Numbered from the stretch's first letter, positions 1 through 44,450 are shown. The stretch: DNA of 64,000 nucleotides from Neoarius graeffei (GCF_027579695.1 NC_083574.1:44222559-44286558), one strand, 5' to 3'. Program-made: numbers and translations. Notes: generated from the sequence alone by a model not told the origin.

Positions 1-880
1 ACCTCAATCTAATTTTATTGGAAAAGGACAAAATCGAAAAGACAAATTAGACACTTGTAGCAAACTACACACTTATGTTTTACAGTTAATTCTAGCACTG
101 TTTATGAGTCTTTTATTGATAGACTTATGGGGTTTACCCTCCGAGTGCACCTGCCTTTAATAAAGCACTTGTTTAAAGCTCAATTAGGATCCGAGAGTGA
201 GCGGTTAATAAGTTCCATAAAAATTTTGTTTTCCTTATTAATTTGCTGTTCTGTAGCATCTTGTTTGGTCTGTGGCCATAATAATGATTAAGTAAGGACT
301 AAATCACGGGACAGGCTTTTAAACCTTAGTGTGGGGTAACCACACCACTCCATTTTTTTGGCTATTTTCCAATAACAGCACAAAGAAGTTTATTCTTCTT
401 ATACTAGTTTTGTAATTTGCCAACATTCACATTTTTTTTAATTAAGGAATGACATATCATACTTTTATATTTGTTAATAATTAAATTTAATTCAAAAATT
501 CAAGTTTGAGGTCGATAGTAAAATCGCAAACGCACACTTGCACGTTGTCACAAAAACATGAGTAACACAGGTCCCGATATTGACAGTGCGACATCGTGTG
601 GCATACTGACACAAAAGTTACTGCTTGGTCCTGCCCATTTTGCCTCTTTTTGATCGCACTTCGTTAACTTTTGATTTGCTTTACAGCCAGAACTACTTTC
701 AGAGGTGCGCTTGCAGAAAAGTAATCAACACTTTTTAATCAATTAGACTGGAAAATTCAACAGCTGTGTGTGTAATAAAACAAAAATCTCAGGTTGATAA
801 AGTATTGAAACATATGTAAGGTTATTTAGCAGTAGCTGTAGTGGGAGAAGTAATAGTTGAAGGAATAAGTCTGTAGTGGA
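1..880. other. AT-rich stretch downstream of TTC38, no gene seen
   Basis: No exon or element end was recognised. Before the hAT insertion this would have followed the TTC38 stop codon directly, so it may hold the ancestral 3' UTR and poly(A) site. Confidence 0.4.
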
Positions 881-1188
881 TGTACTGATAGGGTGACCAG
901 ACGTCCCGGTTTTACCGGGACAGTCCCGATTTGGGGTTGTGTGTCCCGAGTCCCGACAAAAGTCTGTCGGGACACGGATATGTCCCGGTTTTCTGCATTT
1001 ACTATTTTGATGAATTGACAGGAATCGCAAACTTCCCTGGTTACTGCCCCCTGGCCCTGTGACATGGGTGTTTATTTAGCCACATTATTCCAGACAACAG
1101 AACATGTTGCCATGCAACAATAAAATAAACATTAACTGGCACGAATGTTCTTTGTCGAGCAGCTAGCAGCAGTAACGCCACAGCAGTT

Positions 1189-1290
1189 ATGCCGAAAAGA
1201 AAATGTACCTTTTCCAAAGGTTTACAGGGCACCTACCCCTTCCTCCGAGAGGTGCAGAACAATGCGCACGAAGCCTACTGCACACACTGT
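1189..1290 (+). pseudogene. hAT transposase N-terminal (BED-like) exon remnant
   Basis: The frame starts MPKRKCTFSKGLQ and contains FLREVQNNAHEAYCTHCK, giving the first Cys pair of a BED-type zinc finger. The frame then meets GTAAGT, a plausible splice donor. The His pair of the finger and the catalytic region are not found downstream, so this is a stranded exon of the surrounding hAT element. Assignment rests on position inside the element and on the Cys pair only. Confidence 0.45.
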
Positions 1291-1394
1291 AAGTGCTTTG
1301 TTCTTGTACTGAGTTGGGTAGCCTATGTTGCAAATGCTGTGCGCTCCTGTGGGGGCTTTCCTCGGGCTGTCGCCCCTCTCCTCCTTTATTGCTG

Positions 1395-2109
1395 AGAGAG
1401 GCCCTTCATATAATCTTTTTTATTCACCTTGTTATCCCGAGATAACGACATAATTAATTCAGGATCTCGAGAAAACAACACAACTAATTAGAGATCTCGA
1501 GAAAACAAAACCGTTATTCCGAGATAACGACATAATTAATTCAGGATCTCGAGGAAACAACACTAATTCGAGATCTCGAGAAAATAAAACCGTTATTTCG
1601 AGGTCTCGAGAAAACAAAACAATTATTCCGTGATCTTGAGAAAACAAAACAATTATTTCATGATCTCAGCTGGATCACTGTATCTCCGTCGGTAGAGACG
1701 AAGCCGGGCCAGTCTTCTGCGGAGGTGCCGCGGACTAATTTTGAAATTATCCCTTATTAAAAGACTTAATGCAATCTCTCCCTGTGTCAACCCCTGATCA
1801 AAATATTGCCTTATTAGGTGATCGATTATTCCAGACATTCTAATGACCAAAGTTGCGTCTATACAGAATGAGAAATAGCCCCAAAGTCAGCATATCACAA
1901 GTCTCTTGGCGCACCTCAATGAACCATTTCTCAGCTGTTTACTCGAGATCATGAAATAACTCTTTTGTTTTCTCGAGATCACGGAATAACGGTTTTGTTT
2001 TCTCGAGAGCTCGAATTAGCTGTGTTGTTTTCTCGAGATCCTGAATTAATTATGTCGTTATCTCGGAATAACAAGGTGAATAAAAAAAGGATTATATGAA
2101 GGGCCTCTC
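1395..2109. mobile_element. Long inverted-repeat DNA element with repeated CTCGAG arms
   Basis: The ends are inverted copies: GAGAGGCCCTTCATATAATC at the left and its complement at the right (about 2090-2109), continuing inward for over 100 bp. The arms consist of imperfect ~36-50 bp units carrying GATCTCGAGAAAACAAAAC or TTATTCCGAGATAACGACAT. The middle holds a minus-strand frame (see 1653-1850). The left arm has more units than the right. It is nested inside the hAT element. Confidence 0.65.
1653..1850 (-). pseudogene. Helix-turn-helix fragment of a transposase/integrase-like protein
   Basis: A 65-residue frame contains SGIIDHLIRQYFDQGLTQGE, then IALSLL, then LRRRLARLRLYRRR. This resembles the N-terminal DNA-binding part of fish genes that carry an integrase (rve) core downstream. 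No catalytic core is present here. It lies at the centre of the inverted-repeat element and is probably what is left of its transposase. Family assignment is from memory of the motif and is moderate at best. Confidence 0.4.
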
Positions 2110-2551
2110 GCGGCTTCCGTAGTATATATTCTCAAATCAATTGTCTCTTTTTTGTTTCTGTTTAACATACCATTCTGACAGTTTGGCCATATTGCTGTGT
2201 TGAACAGCTTGTTGCACCTTCCATTAAAGTGCTCACTTTTGTACACATCTTCTTGCTTTATTCATTCAGTTGTGGGGAATGGTTAGTAAGATTGATTCTG
2301 ACCTAGGCTATGTTGAGGTCACATATCTACTTTTTAAGTTCATGCTATAGTGCATACAATTTTAGAGATATAGCCTACATGTGCATATGCATTCTTCTTG
2401 GTGTTCTCACAAACAGGTGAAATAAATCAGTTTAAATTTGGCCTATGGACATAGCCTGGCCTATTCTCAGCCATTACAAAATCTGTTGTCTGACCATAAT
2501 TTAACTGATCTGTATACCACTATGCTACTAGATAACAAAATGCCTGTTTGT

Positions 2552-2557
2552 TTTATT
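2552..2557 (-). promoter_or_regulatory. Candidate TTC38 poly(A) signal inside hAT element
   Basis: Read on the minus strand this is AATAAA, about 165 bp past the TTC38 stop codon and inside the inserted hAT element. It is the first canonical signal I see downstream of the stop. Use by the gene is inference; an original signal may lie beyond the element (below 889). Confidence 0.3.
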
Positions 2558-2720
2558 TCATGTGAGATGTTGATAAATGTGAGCTTCAACAAAATGATAA
2601 GAGCACCTCTCTGAGTGTCACGTTTACGTAAAAAAAAGGTGTGAGAGCACGAGCATGGTCGTGCGCAAAAGTGTCCCAGTTTCAGACTAGGGAAATCTGG
2701 TCACCCTATGTACTGAGCAG

Positions 2721-36535
<33,815 letters not shown>

Positions 36536-36645
36536 GGCAGGAAATGTTTTCTTTTCCTACACGGCTGTAAAAGTTGACAAGAAAAAGTTGTAAGTAAAAT
36601 CAGGACCGGAAATCTTTTTAATCCTTACTGAGTGTGACGTCAGCA
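36536..36645 (-). promoter_or_regulatory. Candidate TTC38 promoter with CRE and ETS-like motifs
   Basis: The 110 bp upstream of the TTC38 ATG contain a perfect palindromic cAMP-response element (TGACGTCA, 36635-36642) and an ETS-type core (CCGGAAAT, 36605-36612). There is no obvious TATA box. CREB/ATF and ETS sites close to the start are typical of broadly expressed vertebrate promoters. The start of transcription is inferred, not seen. Confidence 0.5.
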
Positions 36646-36892
36646 CGTAAGCAACGTAAACACGACATAAAAGCATGCTGGCTCAGACCAGTGCATCATC
36701 AGCCAGACAGGAAATTAATGATGGGGGGGAGTACACTATTAACTTTAGGCCTAATCTGTTTAATCACATCACTATGTGCTGACTAGATTACCCTATCAGT
36801 CTGTTAATGGAGCTGGTGATGGAGTGTGTGCTGTCTCAGCTCTACTACCACTTATTACTTTTAGATTTAAGCTAGTAATGATTATTTAGGGG

Positions 36893-37262
36893 TGGCACGG
36901 TGGTGTAGTGGTTAGCGCTGTCCCCTCACAGCAAGAAGGTCCGGGTTTGAGCCCCGTGGCCGGCGAGGGCCCTTCTGTGCGGAGTTTGCATGTTCTCCCC
37001 GTGTCCACGTGGGTTTCCTCCGGGTGCTCCGGTTTCCCCCACAGTCCAAAGACATGCAGGTTAGGTTAACTGGTGACTCTAAATTGAGCGTAGGTGTGAA
37101 TGTGAGTGTGAATGGTTGTCTGTGTCTATGTGTCAGCCCTGTGATGACCTGGCGACTTGTCCAGGGTGTACCCCGCCTTTCGCCCGTAGTCAGCTGGGAG
37201 AGGCTCCAGCTTGCCGGCGACCCTGTAGAAGGATAAAGCAGCTAGAGATAATGAGATGAGAT
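36893..37262 (+). mobile_element. tRNA-derived SINE with GATGA tail
   Basis: The head GGTGGCACGGTGGTGTAGTG, B box and body match the minus-strand copy at 37320. The tail is AATGAGATGAGATGA. It lies about 360 bp upstream of the TTC38 ATG. Confidence 0.88.
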
Positions 37263-37319
37263 GAACTTAAATTCCCGTCTTGGAAATTAAAGCCATCAAA
37301 CCAGTTTGTTTTTCAACAT

Positions 37320-37695
37320 CTCATCTCATCTCATTATCTCTAGCCGCTTTATCCTTCTACAGGGTCGCAGGCAAGCTGGAGCCTATCCCAGCTGACTACG
37401 GGCGAGAGGCGGGGTACACCCTGGACAAGTCGCCAGGTCATCACAGGGCTGACACATAGACACAGACAACCATTCACACTCACATTCACACCTACGCTCA
37501 ATTTAGAGTCACCAGTTAACCTAACCTGCATGTCTTTGGACTGTGGGGGAAACCGGAGCACCCGGAGGAAACCCACGCAGACACGGGGAGAACATGCAAA
37601 CTCCACACAGAAAGGCCCTCGCCGGCCCCGGGGCTCGAACCCAGGACCTTCTTGTTGTGAGGCGACAGCGCTAACCACTACACCACCGTGCCGCC
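37320..37695 (-). mobile_element. tRNA-derived SINE with 13-bp target duplication
   Basis: 376 bp, tail (CTCATCTCATCTCATT in this strand) at the left, head at the right. It is flanked by TGTTTTTCAACAT (37307-37319 and 37696-37708). With the preceding copy it makes a near-identical inverted pair separated by 57 bp. Confidence 0.92.
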
Positions 37696-37935
37696 TGTTT
37701 TTCAACATGTGGTTCGCAATACGAGAATGCCAGTATCAAGAAAAGGGCTACAGAGTATCAGAGCATACAAGCTGTACAAATTTTGCAAATCCTGACTTCC
37801 ATGGCTTGTTTTTTATTATTTAAAAAAAAATTTATTAAGACCTTTAAAATGTCCACCAAATTCTTTTTGAATTAAAAAAAAAAAAAACTTTACATTTTGA
37901 GTGCTGACTCAAAACCCCCACTCTAATCAGTATAA

Positions 37936-38020
37936 CAGGGTGTACCCCGCCTTTCGCCCGTAGTCAGCTGGGATAGACCCTGTAGAACAGGATAAAGCAG
38001 CTACAGATGATGAGATGAGA
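37936..38020 (+). mobile_element. SINE 3' fragment
   Basis: Only the last part of the SINE (GGGTGTACCCCGCCTTTCGC ... GATGAGATGAGA) is present. Confidence 0.7.
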
Positions 38021-38050
38021 CTCACTCAAACTGCATTCAAACTTCATGTA

Positions 38051-38140
38051 CAAGACCAGTCAAAAGTTTGGACACCGAATCATTTATAGGGTTTTCTGTA
38101 TTTTGATTGTTTTCTACATTGTAGAACAATACTGAAGACA
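38051..38140 (+). repeat. Tc1 family 5 terminal scrap
   Basis: CCAGTCAAAAGTTTGGACAC and the following bases match the left terminal region of the element at 21581. The remainder is missing. Confidence 0.6.
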
Positions 38141-38266
38141 TCCATCCATTATCAGTAGTGGCTTATCCTGTGCAAGGTCGCAGGCAAGCTGGAGCCTATC
38201 CCAGCTGACTATGGGTGAGAGGCAGGGTACACCCTGGACAAGTCACTAGATCATTGCAGGGCTGAC
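38141..38266 (-). mobile_element. SINE fragment abutting a truncated Tc1
   Basis: The tail and 3' body of the GATG-type SINE in minus orientation (ATCCATTATCAGTAGTGGC ... GGGCTGA). It stops abruptly where the Tc1 family 2 copy begins, suggesting the SINE integrated and a deletion removed the rest of both. Confidence 0.7.
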
Positions 38267-38985
38267 TGAACCTGAATATACCTTTCAGCATTGATGGTGT
38301 CTTTCCAGATGTGTAAGCTGCCCATGCCACACGCACTAATGCAACCCCATACCATCAGAGATGCAGGCTTCTGAACTGAGCGCTGATAACAACTTGGGTC
38401 GTCCTTCTCCTCTTTAGTCCGAATGGCACGGCGTCCCTGATTTCCATAAAGAACTTCAAATTTTGATTTGTCTGACCACAGAACAGTTTTCCACTTTGCC
38501 ACAGTCCATTTTAAATGAGCCTTGGCCCAGAGAAGACGTCTGCGCTTCTGGATCATGTTTAGATACGGCTTCTTCTTTGAACTATAGAGTTTTAGCTGGC
38601 AACGGCGGATGGCGCGGTGAATTGTGTTCACAGATAATGTTCTCTGGAAATATTCCTGAGCCCATTTTGTGATTTCCAATACAGAAGCATGCCTGTATGT
38701 GATGCAGTGCCGTCTAAGGGCCCGAAGATCACGGGCACCCAGTATGGTTTTCCGGCCTTGACCCTTACGCACAGAGATTCTTCCAGATTCTCTGAATCTT
38801 TTGATGATATTATGCACTGTAGATGATGATATGTTCAAACTCTTTGCAATTTTACACTGTCGAACTCCTTTCTGATATTGCTCCACTATTTGTCGGCGCA
38901 GAATTAGGGGGATTGGTGATCCTCTTCCCATCTTTACTTCTGAGAGCCGCTGCCACTCCAAGATGCTCTTTTTATACCCAGTCAT
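38251..38985 (-). pseudogene. Family 2 Tc1 transposase, C-terminally truncated
   Basis: Open from [14 protein letters not shown] through [12 protein letters not shown] (first catalytic D kept; E of the neighbouring DES changed to K) to INAERYIQV, then running into SINE sequence. The second D and the final E are absent, so it cannot be catalytic. Confidence 0.85.
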
Positions 38986-39350
38986 GTTAATGACTTACCG
39001 CCAATTGACCTAATGAGTTGCAATTTGGTCCTCCAGCTGTTCCTTTTTTGTACCTTTAACTTTTCCAGCCTCTTATTGCCCCGTCCCAACTTTTTTGAGA
39101 TGTGTTGCTGTCATGAAATTTCAAATGAGCCAATATTTGGCATGAAATTTCAAATGAGCCAATATTTGGCATGAAATTTCAAATGAGCCAATATTTGGCA
39201 TGAAATTTCAAAATGTCTCACTTTTGACATTTGATATGTTGTCTATGTTCTATTGTGAATACAATATCAGTTTTTGAGATTTGTAAATTATTGCATTCCG
39301 TTTTTATTTACAATTTGTACTTTGTCCCAACTTTTTTGGAATCGGGGTTG
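38267..39350 (-). mobile_element. Tc1-like transposon, family 2, copy B, truncated
   Basis: The right terminus (complement of CAACCCCGATTCC, TA at 39351-39352) and the N-terminal two-thirds of the transposase are present; the left part is lost at the SINE junction. A 29-bp unit of the terminal region is amplified to three full copies plus a partial one (about 39114-39212). Confidence 0.85.
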
Positions 39351-39769
39351 TAGATTTTAGTTTGACAGATATAAAATCAAAACAATATGCCTTTAAATAA
39401 GATATTTTTTAAATATACATATTTATTATATAAACACGAGTGTTTTACTGGGAAATACGCCACTCATATTTTTTATACAAACTACATCCGGGACATTGAG
39501 TAACATTTTCCAATATCCTAACTCGTGAGGCAATGGATAAATTGTTTTGATAAATTTTGGTAGTTTTGTTTAGGTAGATATAGATACAGTGGTGCTTGAA
39601 AGTATGTAAACCCTTTAGAATTTTCTATATTTCTGCATAAATATGGCCTAAAACATCATCAGATTTTCACACAAGTCCTAAAAGTAAATTAAGAGAACCC
39701 AGTTAAACAAATGAGACAAAAATATTATACTTGGTCATTTATTTATTGAGGAAAATGATCCAATATTAC

Positions 39770-40117
39770 GTGGCACGGTGGTGTAGTGGTTAGCACTGTC
39801 GCCTCACAGCAAGTAGGTTCTGGGTTCGAGCCCAGCAGCCGGCGAGGGCCTTTCTGTGTGGAGTTTCCTCCGGGTGCTCCGGTTTCCCCCACAGTCCAAA
39901 GACATGCAGGTTAGGTTAGTTGGTGACTCTAAATTGACCGTAGGTGTGAATGTGAGTGTGAATGGTTATTTGTCTCTGTGTGTCAGCCCTGCGATGACCT
40001 GGAGACTTGTCCAGGGTGTACCCCGCCTCTCACCCATAGTCAGCTGGGATAGGCTCCAGCTTGCCTGCGACCCTGTAGAACAGGATAAGCGGCTACAGAT
40101 AATGGATGGATGGATGG
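39770..40117 (+). mobile_element. tRNA-derived SINE inside Tc1 copy 3
   Basis: Head GTGGCACGGTGGTGTAGTGG, tail AATGGATGGATGGATGG. It is flanked by ATCCAATAT(T/A)A on both sides (about 39759-39769 and 40118-40128), a target duplication with one difference. Confidence 0.88.
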
Positions 40118-40166
40118 ATCCAATATAACATATCTGTGAGTGGCAAAAGTATGTGAACCTTTGCTT

Positions 40167-41261
40167 TCAGTATCTGGTGTGACCCCCTTGAGCAGCAATA
40201 ACTGCAATTAAACGTCTCTGGTAAATGTTGATCAGTCCTGCACACCAGCTTGGAGGAATTTTAGCCCATTCCTCCATACGGAACAGCTTCAACTCTGGGA
40301 TGTTGGTGGGTTTCCTCACATGAACTGCTCGCTTCAGGTCCTTCCACAACATTTCAATTGGATTAAGGTCAGGACTTTGACTTGGCCATTCCAAAACATT
40401 AACTTTATTCTTCTTTAACCATTCTTTAGTAGAACGACTTGTGTGCTTAGGGTCGTTGTCTTGCTGCATGACCCACCTTCTTTTGAGATTCAGTTCATGG
40501 ACAGATGTCCTGACATTTTCCTTTAGAGTTCACTGGTATAATTCCGAATTCATTGTTCCATCAATAATGGCAAGCCGTCCTGGCCCAGATGCAGCAAAAC
40601 AGGCCCAAACCATGATACTACCACCACCATGTTTCACAGATGGGATAAGGTTCTTATGCTGGAATGCAGTGTTTTCCTTTCTCCAAACATAACGCTTCTC
40701 ATTTAAACCATAAAGTTCTATTTTGGTCTCATCTGTCCACAAAACATTTTTCCAATAGCCTTCTGGCTTGTCCACGTGATCGTTAGCAAACTGCAGATGA
40801 GCAGCAATGTTCTTTTTGGAGAGCACTGGCTTTCTCCTTGCAACCCTGCCATGCACACCATTGTTGTTCAGTGTTCTCCTGATGGTGGACTCATGAACAT
40901 TGACATTAGCCAATGTGAGAGAGGCCTTCAGTTGCTTAGAAGTTACCCTGGGGTCCTTTGTGACCTCGCTAACATGCCTTGCTCTTGGAGTGATCTTTGT
41001 TGGTCGATCACTCCTGAGGAGGGTAACAATGGTCTTGAATTTCCTCCATTTGTACACAATCTGTCTGACTGTGGATTGGTGGAGTCCAAACTCTTTAGAG
41101 ATGGTTTTGTAACCTTTTTCAGCCTGATGAGCATCAACAACACTTTTTCTGAGGTCCTCAGAAATCTCCTTTGTTCGTGCCATGATACACTTCCACAAAC
41201 ATGTGTTGTGAAGATCAGACTTTGATAGATCCCTGTTCTTTAAATAAAACAGGGTGCCCAC
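40167..41261 (-). pseudogene. Family 1 Tc1 transposase with one in-frame stop
   Basis: The frame runs from upstream of MARTKEISEDLRKS (ATG at about 41183) to the usual end GGHTRY, interrupted only by TGA after the residues ELYQ. The DDE blocks WTDETKIELYG, MQQDNDPKH and DLNPIEMLW are all kept, and two residues are deleted near ARHVSEV. The same stop occurs in copies 4 and 5. Confidence 0.85.
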
Positions 41262-41820
41262 TCACACCTGATTGCCATCCCATTGATTGGAAACACCTGA
41301 CTCTAATTCCACCTTCAAATTAACTGCTAATACTCGGTGTTCACATACTTTTGCCACTCACAGATATGTAACATTGGATCATTTTCCTCAATAAATAAAT
41401 GACCAAGTATAATATTTTTGTCTCATTTGTTTAACTGGGTTCTCTTTATCTACTTTTAGGACTTGTGTGAAAATCTGATGATGTTTTAGGTCATATTTAT
41501 GCAGAAATATAGAAAATTCTAAAGGGTTCACAAACTTTCAAGCACCACTGTATGTCTTTCCAAAACACAGTAACAAAAGGGCAGTTCCGAAACAGATGCA
41601 AGGCCTTTTCAACATGGGCATGACAGAAAGAGTAGTTTGTTTCAAAATCTCTCTATCTTATGTAAATATAATTTGGCTGGGTAACAGTTATGTAGCAATT
41701 TCTGACAGACATCCTAGATTTATTAGAAATGACATATTTCAATGCCAAAGACCAAACATTTTTCCACAAAATATTTGGAACAAGCTGTCCCCAAAAAGAA
41801 ATATCATTTGATATAGTGAC

Positions 41821-42305
41821 TGTAGCGGCCAAAGTAGAATTCATATAGACGTGAATTACAATTTATGTTAAAAGGTATAAATAATTTCATTTGAGTGTGT
41901 AATTTCATATAAGTAATTTATTTCATGATTAAAATGATGAATAACATGTGGCAAGGTTAGAAGAATTAGAATTAGAATTCATATGTGAAGAATTAGAACT
42001 GTCTCACGCTTCTCAAGAATTAGAATTCATTCAGCTATATAAGAACGGTCTCGCGCTTCTCAGGGTAGATCTCGAGAAGCCATGGAAGCGAACAGTTTTT
42101 CTTACCTGACTCACTGACTCTCTGCATCTTAGAACCTTTGTAATTGTTAAACCGAGGATTAAAGTTCAACTTTCAAGACGTTTCAAGTGGATTTATTGCC
42201 AGGCACCTGGACATTGAGAGTGGAAACAGTTACTTTGGGTCAGAGACTTCGTCAGTGTAAGCTATAGCACTTTTCTCAAGGTCTCACTAAGAACAAGCCT
42301 CTACA
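41821..42305 (+). mobile_element. Solo LTR with 5-bp target duplication
   Basis: 485 bp, TGTAGCGGCC...GCCTCTACA, flanked by GTGAC (41816-41820, 42306-42310). It contains TATATAAG (about 42037) and ATTAAA (about 42160) in promoter and poly(A) positions. No coding region. An endogenous retrovirus or gypsy element could have left it; the family is not assigned. Confidence 0.75.
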
Positions 42306-42573
42306 GTGACTATATTGTCCTGAAATATCTAATTCTTCTGTTTTGGGCTGATGGACTGGATTAAAAGCAAATCTTCCCTGCTACACTGCCATTTATGTCC
42401 CAGGTACAGTTTTGCAAATCTCCAGCTACACCTTTAAACAGCAGAATGACACCTTTGGGAATTGCATCCATTACGATAGTAAATTCTCCTGAGGGCAACA
42501 GGGAATAAATAAGAGGATAAAAGCTCATGATCAGTCATAAGAAAACCATCAGAATTGAAATCTGTTTCACTGA

Positions 42574-43264
42574 GGCTACGTTTACACTAGACCGTATCTG
42601 TCTCGTTTTCTTCGCGGATGCACTGTCCGTTTACATTAACCCCCCTGAAAAAGCGGGGAAACGGGAATCCGCCAGCGTCCACGTATTCAATCTAGATCGT
42701 ATCAGCTCCGGTGCTGTGTAAACATTGAGAATACGCGAATACGCTGTGCTGAGCTCTAGCTGGCGTCTCATTGGACAACGTCACTGTGACATCCACCTTC
42801 CTGATTCGCTGGCGTTGGTCATGTGACGCGACTGCTGAAAAACGGCGCAGACTTCCGCCTTGTATCACCTTTCATTAAAGAGTATAAAAGTATGAAAATA
42901 CTGCAAATACTGATGCAAATACTGCCCATTGTGTAGTTATGATTGTCTTTAGGCTTGCCATCCTTCCACTTGCAAGTAATAAGTGATATGCGCTGGGATC
43001 TCACACACAGCGGCTCAGTCCCGAATCGTGGCTTGTTCACTTCACTCGCGCGCTCTGTGAGCTGCGCAGGGCCGGAGTGCGCACCCTCCAGAGGGCACTC
43101 GCTGTTCAGGGCGGAGTGATTTGGAGCGCAGGATGCCTGCGGAGCCGAGCGTATCCGCGTATTGGTGTTGCTGTGTGCACGGCTAACGGTTTTAGTGTAA
43201 ACGCGAATCGTTTTAAGAACGTTAATCTGATGATCCGCTGATTCGACGTAATGTAAACGTAGCC
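42574..43264. mobile_element. Non-autonomous TIR element, 3-bp TSD
   Basis: Ends GGCTACGTTTACA and TGTAAACGTAGCC are perfect inverted repeats, flanked by TGA on both sides (42571-42573, 43265-43267). Interior is GC- and CpG-rich with no transposase. Three-base duplication suggests PIF/Harbinger, although TGA is not the usual TWA. Confidence 0.7.
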
Positions 43265-43479
43265 TGAGATTGTTATTATTGAACCAGCTATGGAAAAAAA
43301 ATTATTTGGTTTTAAATAATACGGTATGTCATGGTCATTCCAGACCAGATGAAATACCTGTGTGGAGAGAAGTTGTGTTTGAAGATAAGAGAACAAACTA
43401 ATAAAATCTGTCTCTGCAAGTTTGCCAATTTCAGAGGTAATTTGTTACCTCGCCCGAGACGGAGTCCACCAGGAGGAGA

Positions 43480-44450
43480 GGTATTGTTTTCGGTGAAGTT
43501 TCTTTGTTCGCAACATTCCGGGAAAACGGCTGGACCAATCTTCATGAAACTTAAAGGATAGATGGGCATTGGTCTCAAATAGAACCGCCAACATTTTGAG
43601 GGTCATCCAGTCAAGATCAAGGTCACCATAAAAGTCAAAATCATTTTTTCGTGATATCTTCCTTCATATTCATCATATTTACTTGAAACCAATTCCAAAA
43701 TGTTCATCTTTCAATTCTGCTTCCATTGATATGCTACATGATGGGGTATCTCTCATAGTTTTCTTAGCGCTTGGGGTCAAATGTCAGGGGGGTCAAGGTC
43801 ATCGCTAAAATTTGCATATTTTCCATTATAACTTGAAAACAGTTAGAGATAGAGAGATGTTTATCATTATCAACATACCGGTATAGGAAGTCATATATGT
43901 GCTTTCATTTGTCACCATGACCTTGTTTGTTTGTGTGTGTGTGTCTGACTGTTAACAATCTAGCATCTGGACAGTTGCACCGATTGACTTCAAATTTTCA
44001 TTGTAGGTGGGCAAAGGTCCGTAGCTTACCTGATTAAATTTTGGGGGTAATCGGGTCAACCTGTCGGTCACAATAACATTTTCCATTATAACTCAAAAAT
44101 AGTTGCCGATAGACAAATGTTTACTATTATGAGCATCTAGGAACTCCCATATGGCCTTTCATTTGGCACCATGATCTTTGACCTTGAGCGACCTTGAAAG
44201 GTCAAACTCAAGGTCACAGATTTTCAGAGGGGTATAATGAAAACGGTTGATGGTAGACAGATATTTACCATTATCGCCTTATAGGAAGTGCCATATGGGC
44301 TTTCATTTGGCACCATGACCTTGAATTACTTTGAAATGTCAAACTCAAGGTCATGGATTTTCATAGGACTATAACCTGACAGCTGATGATTGAGAAATAT
44401 TACCGTTATCAACATATAGGTATAAAATAAGTGCTGGCAGGTGAGGTTTG
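43480..44450. repeat. Interspersed repeat with internal tandem units
   Basis: Begins GAGACGGAGTCCACCAGGAG and contains about four diverged units of the type TTTCCATTATAACTTGAAAAC ... CATATGGGCTTTCATTTGGC ... ACCATGACCTTG (near 43819, 44081, 44231, 44353). No coding capacity; boundaries are approximate. Confidence 0.5.

Larger units (their letters stand above)
889..2708 (+). mobile_element. hAT DNA transposon with 8-bp TSD, in TTC38 3' UTR
   Basis: The termini are inverted: TAGGGTGACCAGA at the left and TCTGGTCACCCTA at the right (13 bp). The element is flanked by identical 8-bp duplications TGTACTGA (881-888 and 2709-2716), the hAT signature. A short reading frame from 1189 begins MPKRKCTFSKG and reaches a Cys-X2-Cys pair (YCTHCK) followed by a donor-like GTAAGT at about 1290. 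This resembles the first exon of a BED-finger transposase. No catalytic domain is seen, so the copy is non-autonomous. A second inverted-repeat element (1395-2109) sits inside it. Confidence 0.85.
39587..41550 (-). mobile_element. Tc1-like transposon, family 1, copy 3, with SINE inside
   Basis: Termini CAGTGGTGCTTGAAAGTATG and inverse, TA at 39585-39586 and 41551-41552. A plus-strand SINE (39770-40117) is inserted in the left terminal region. The transposase is open in one frame apart from a TGA (see 40167-41261). Confidence 0.9.

Noticed and set aside
1430-1670. CRISPR-like array
   Set aside because: Units are imperfect palindromes without uniform spacers, lie in a transposon arm and the host is a vertebrate.
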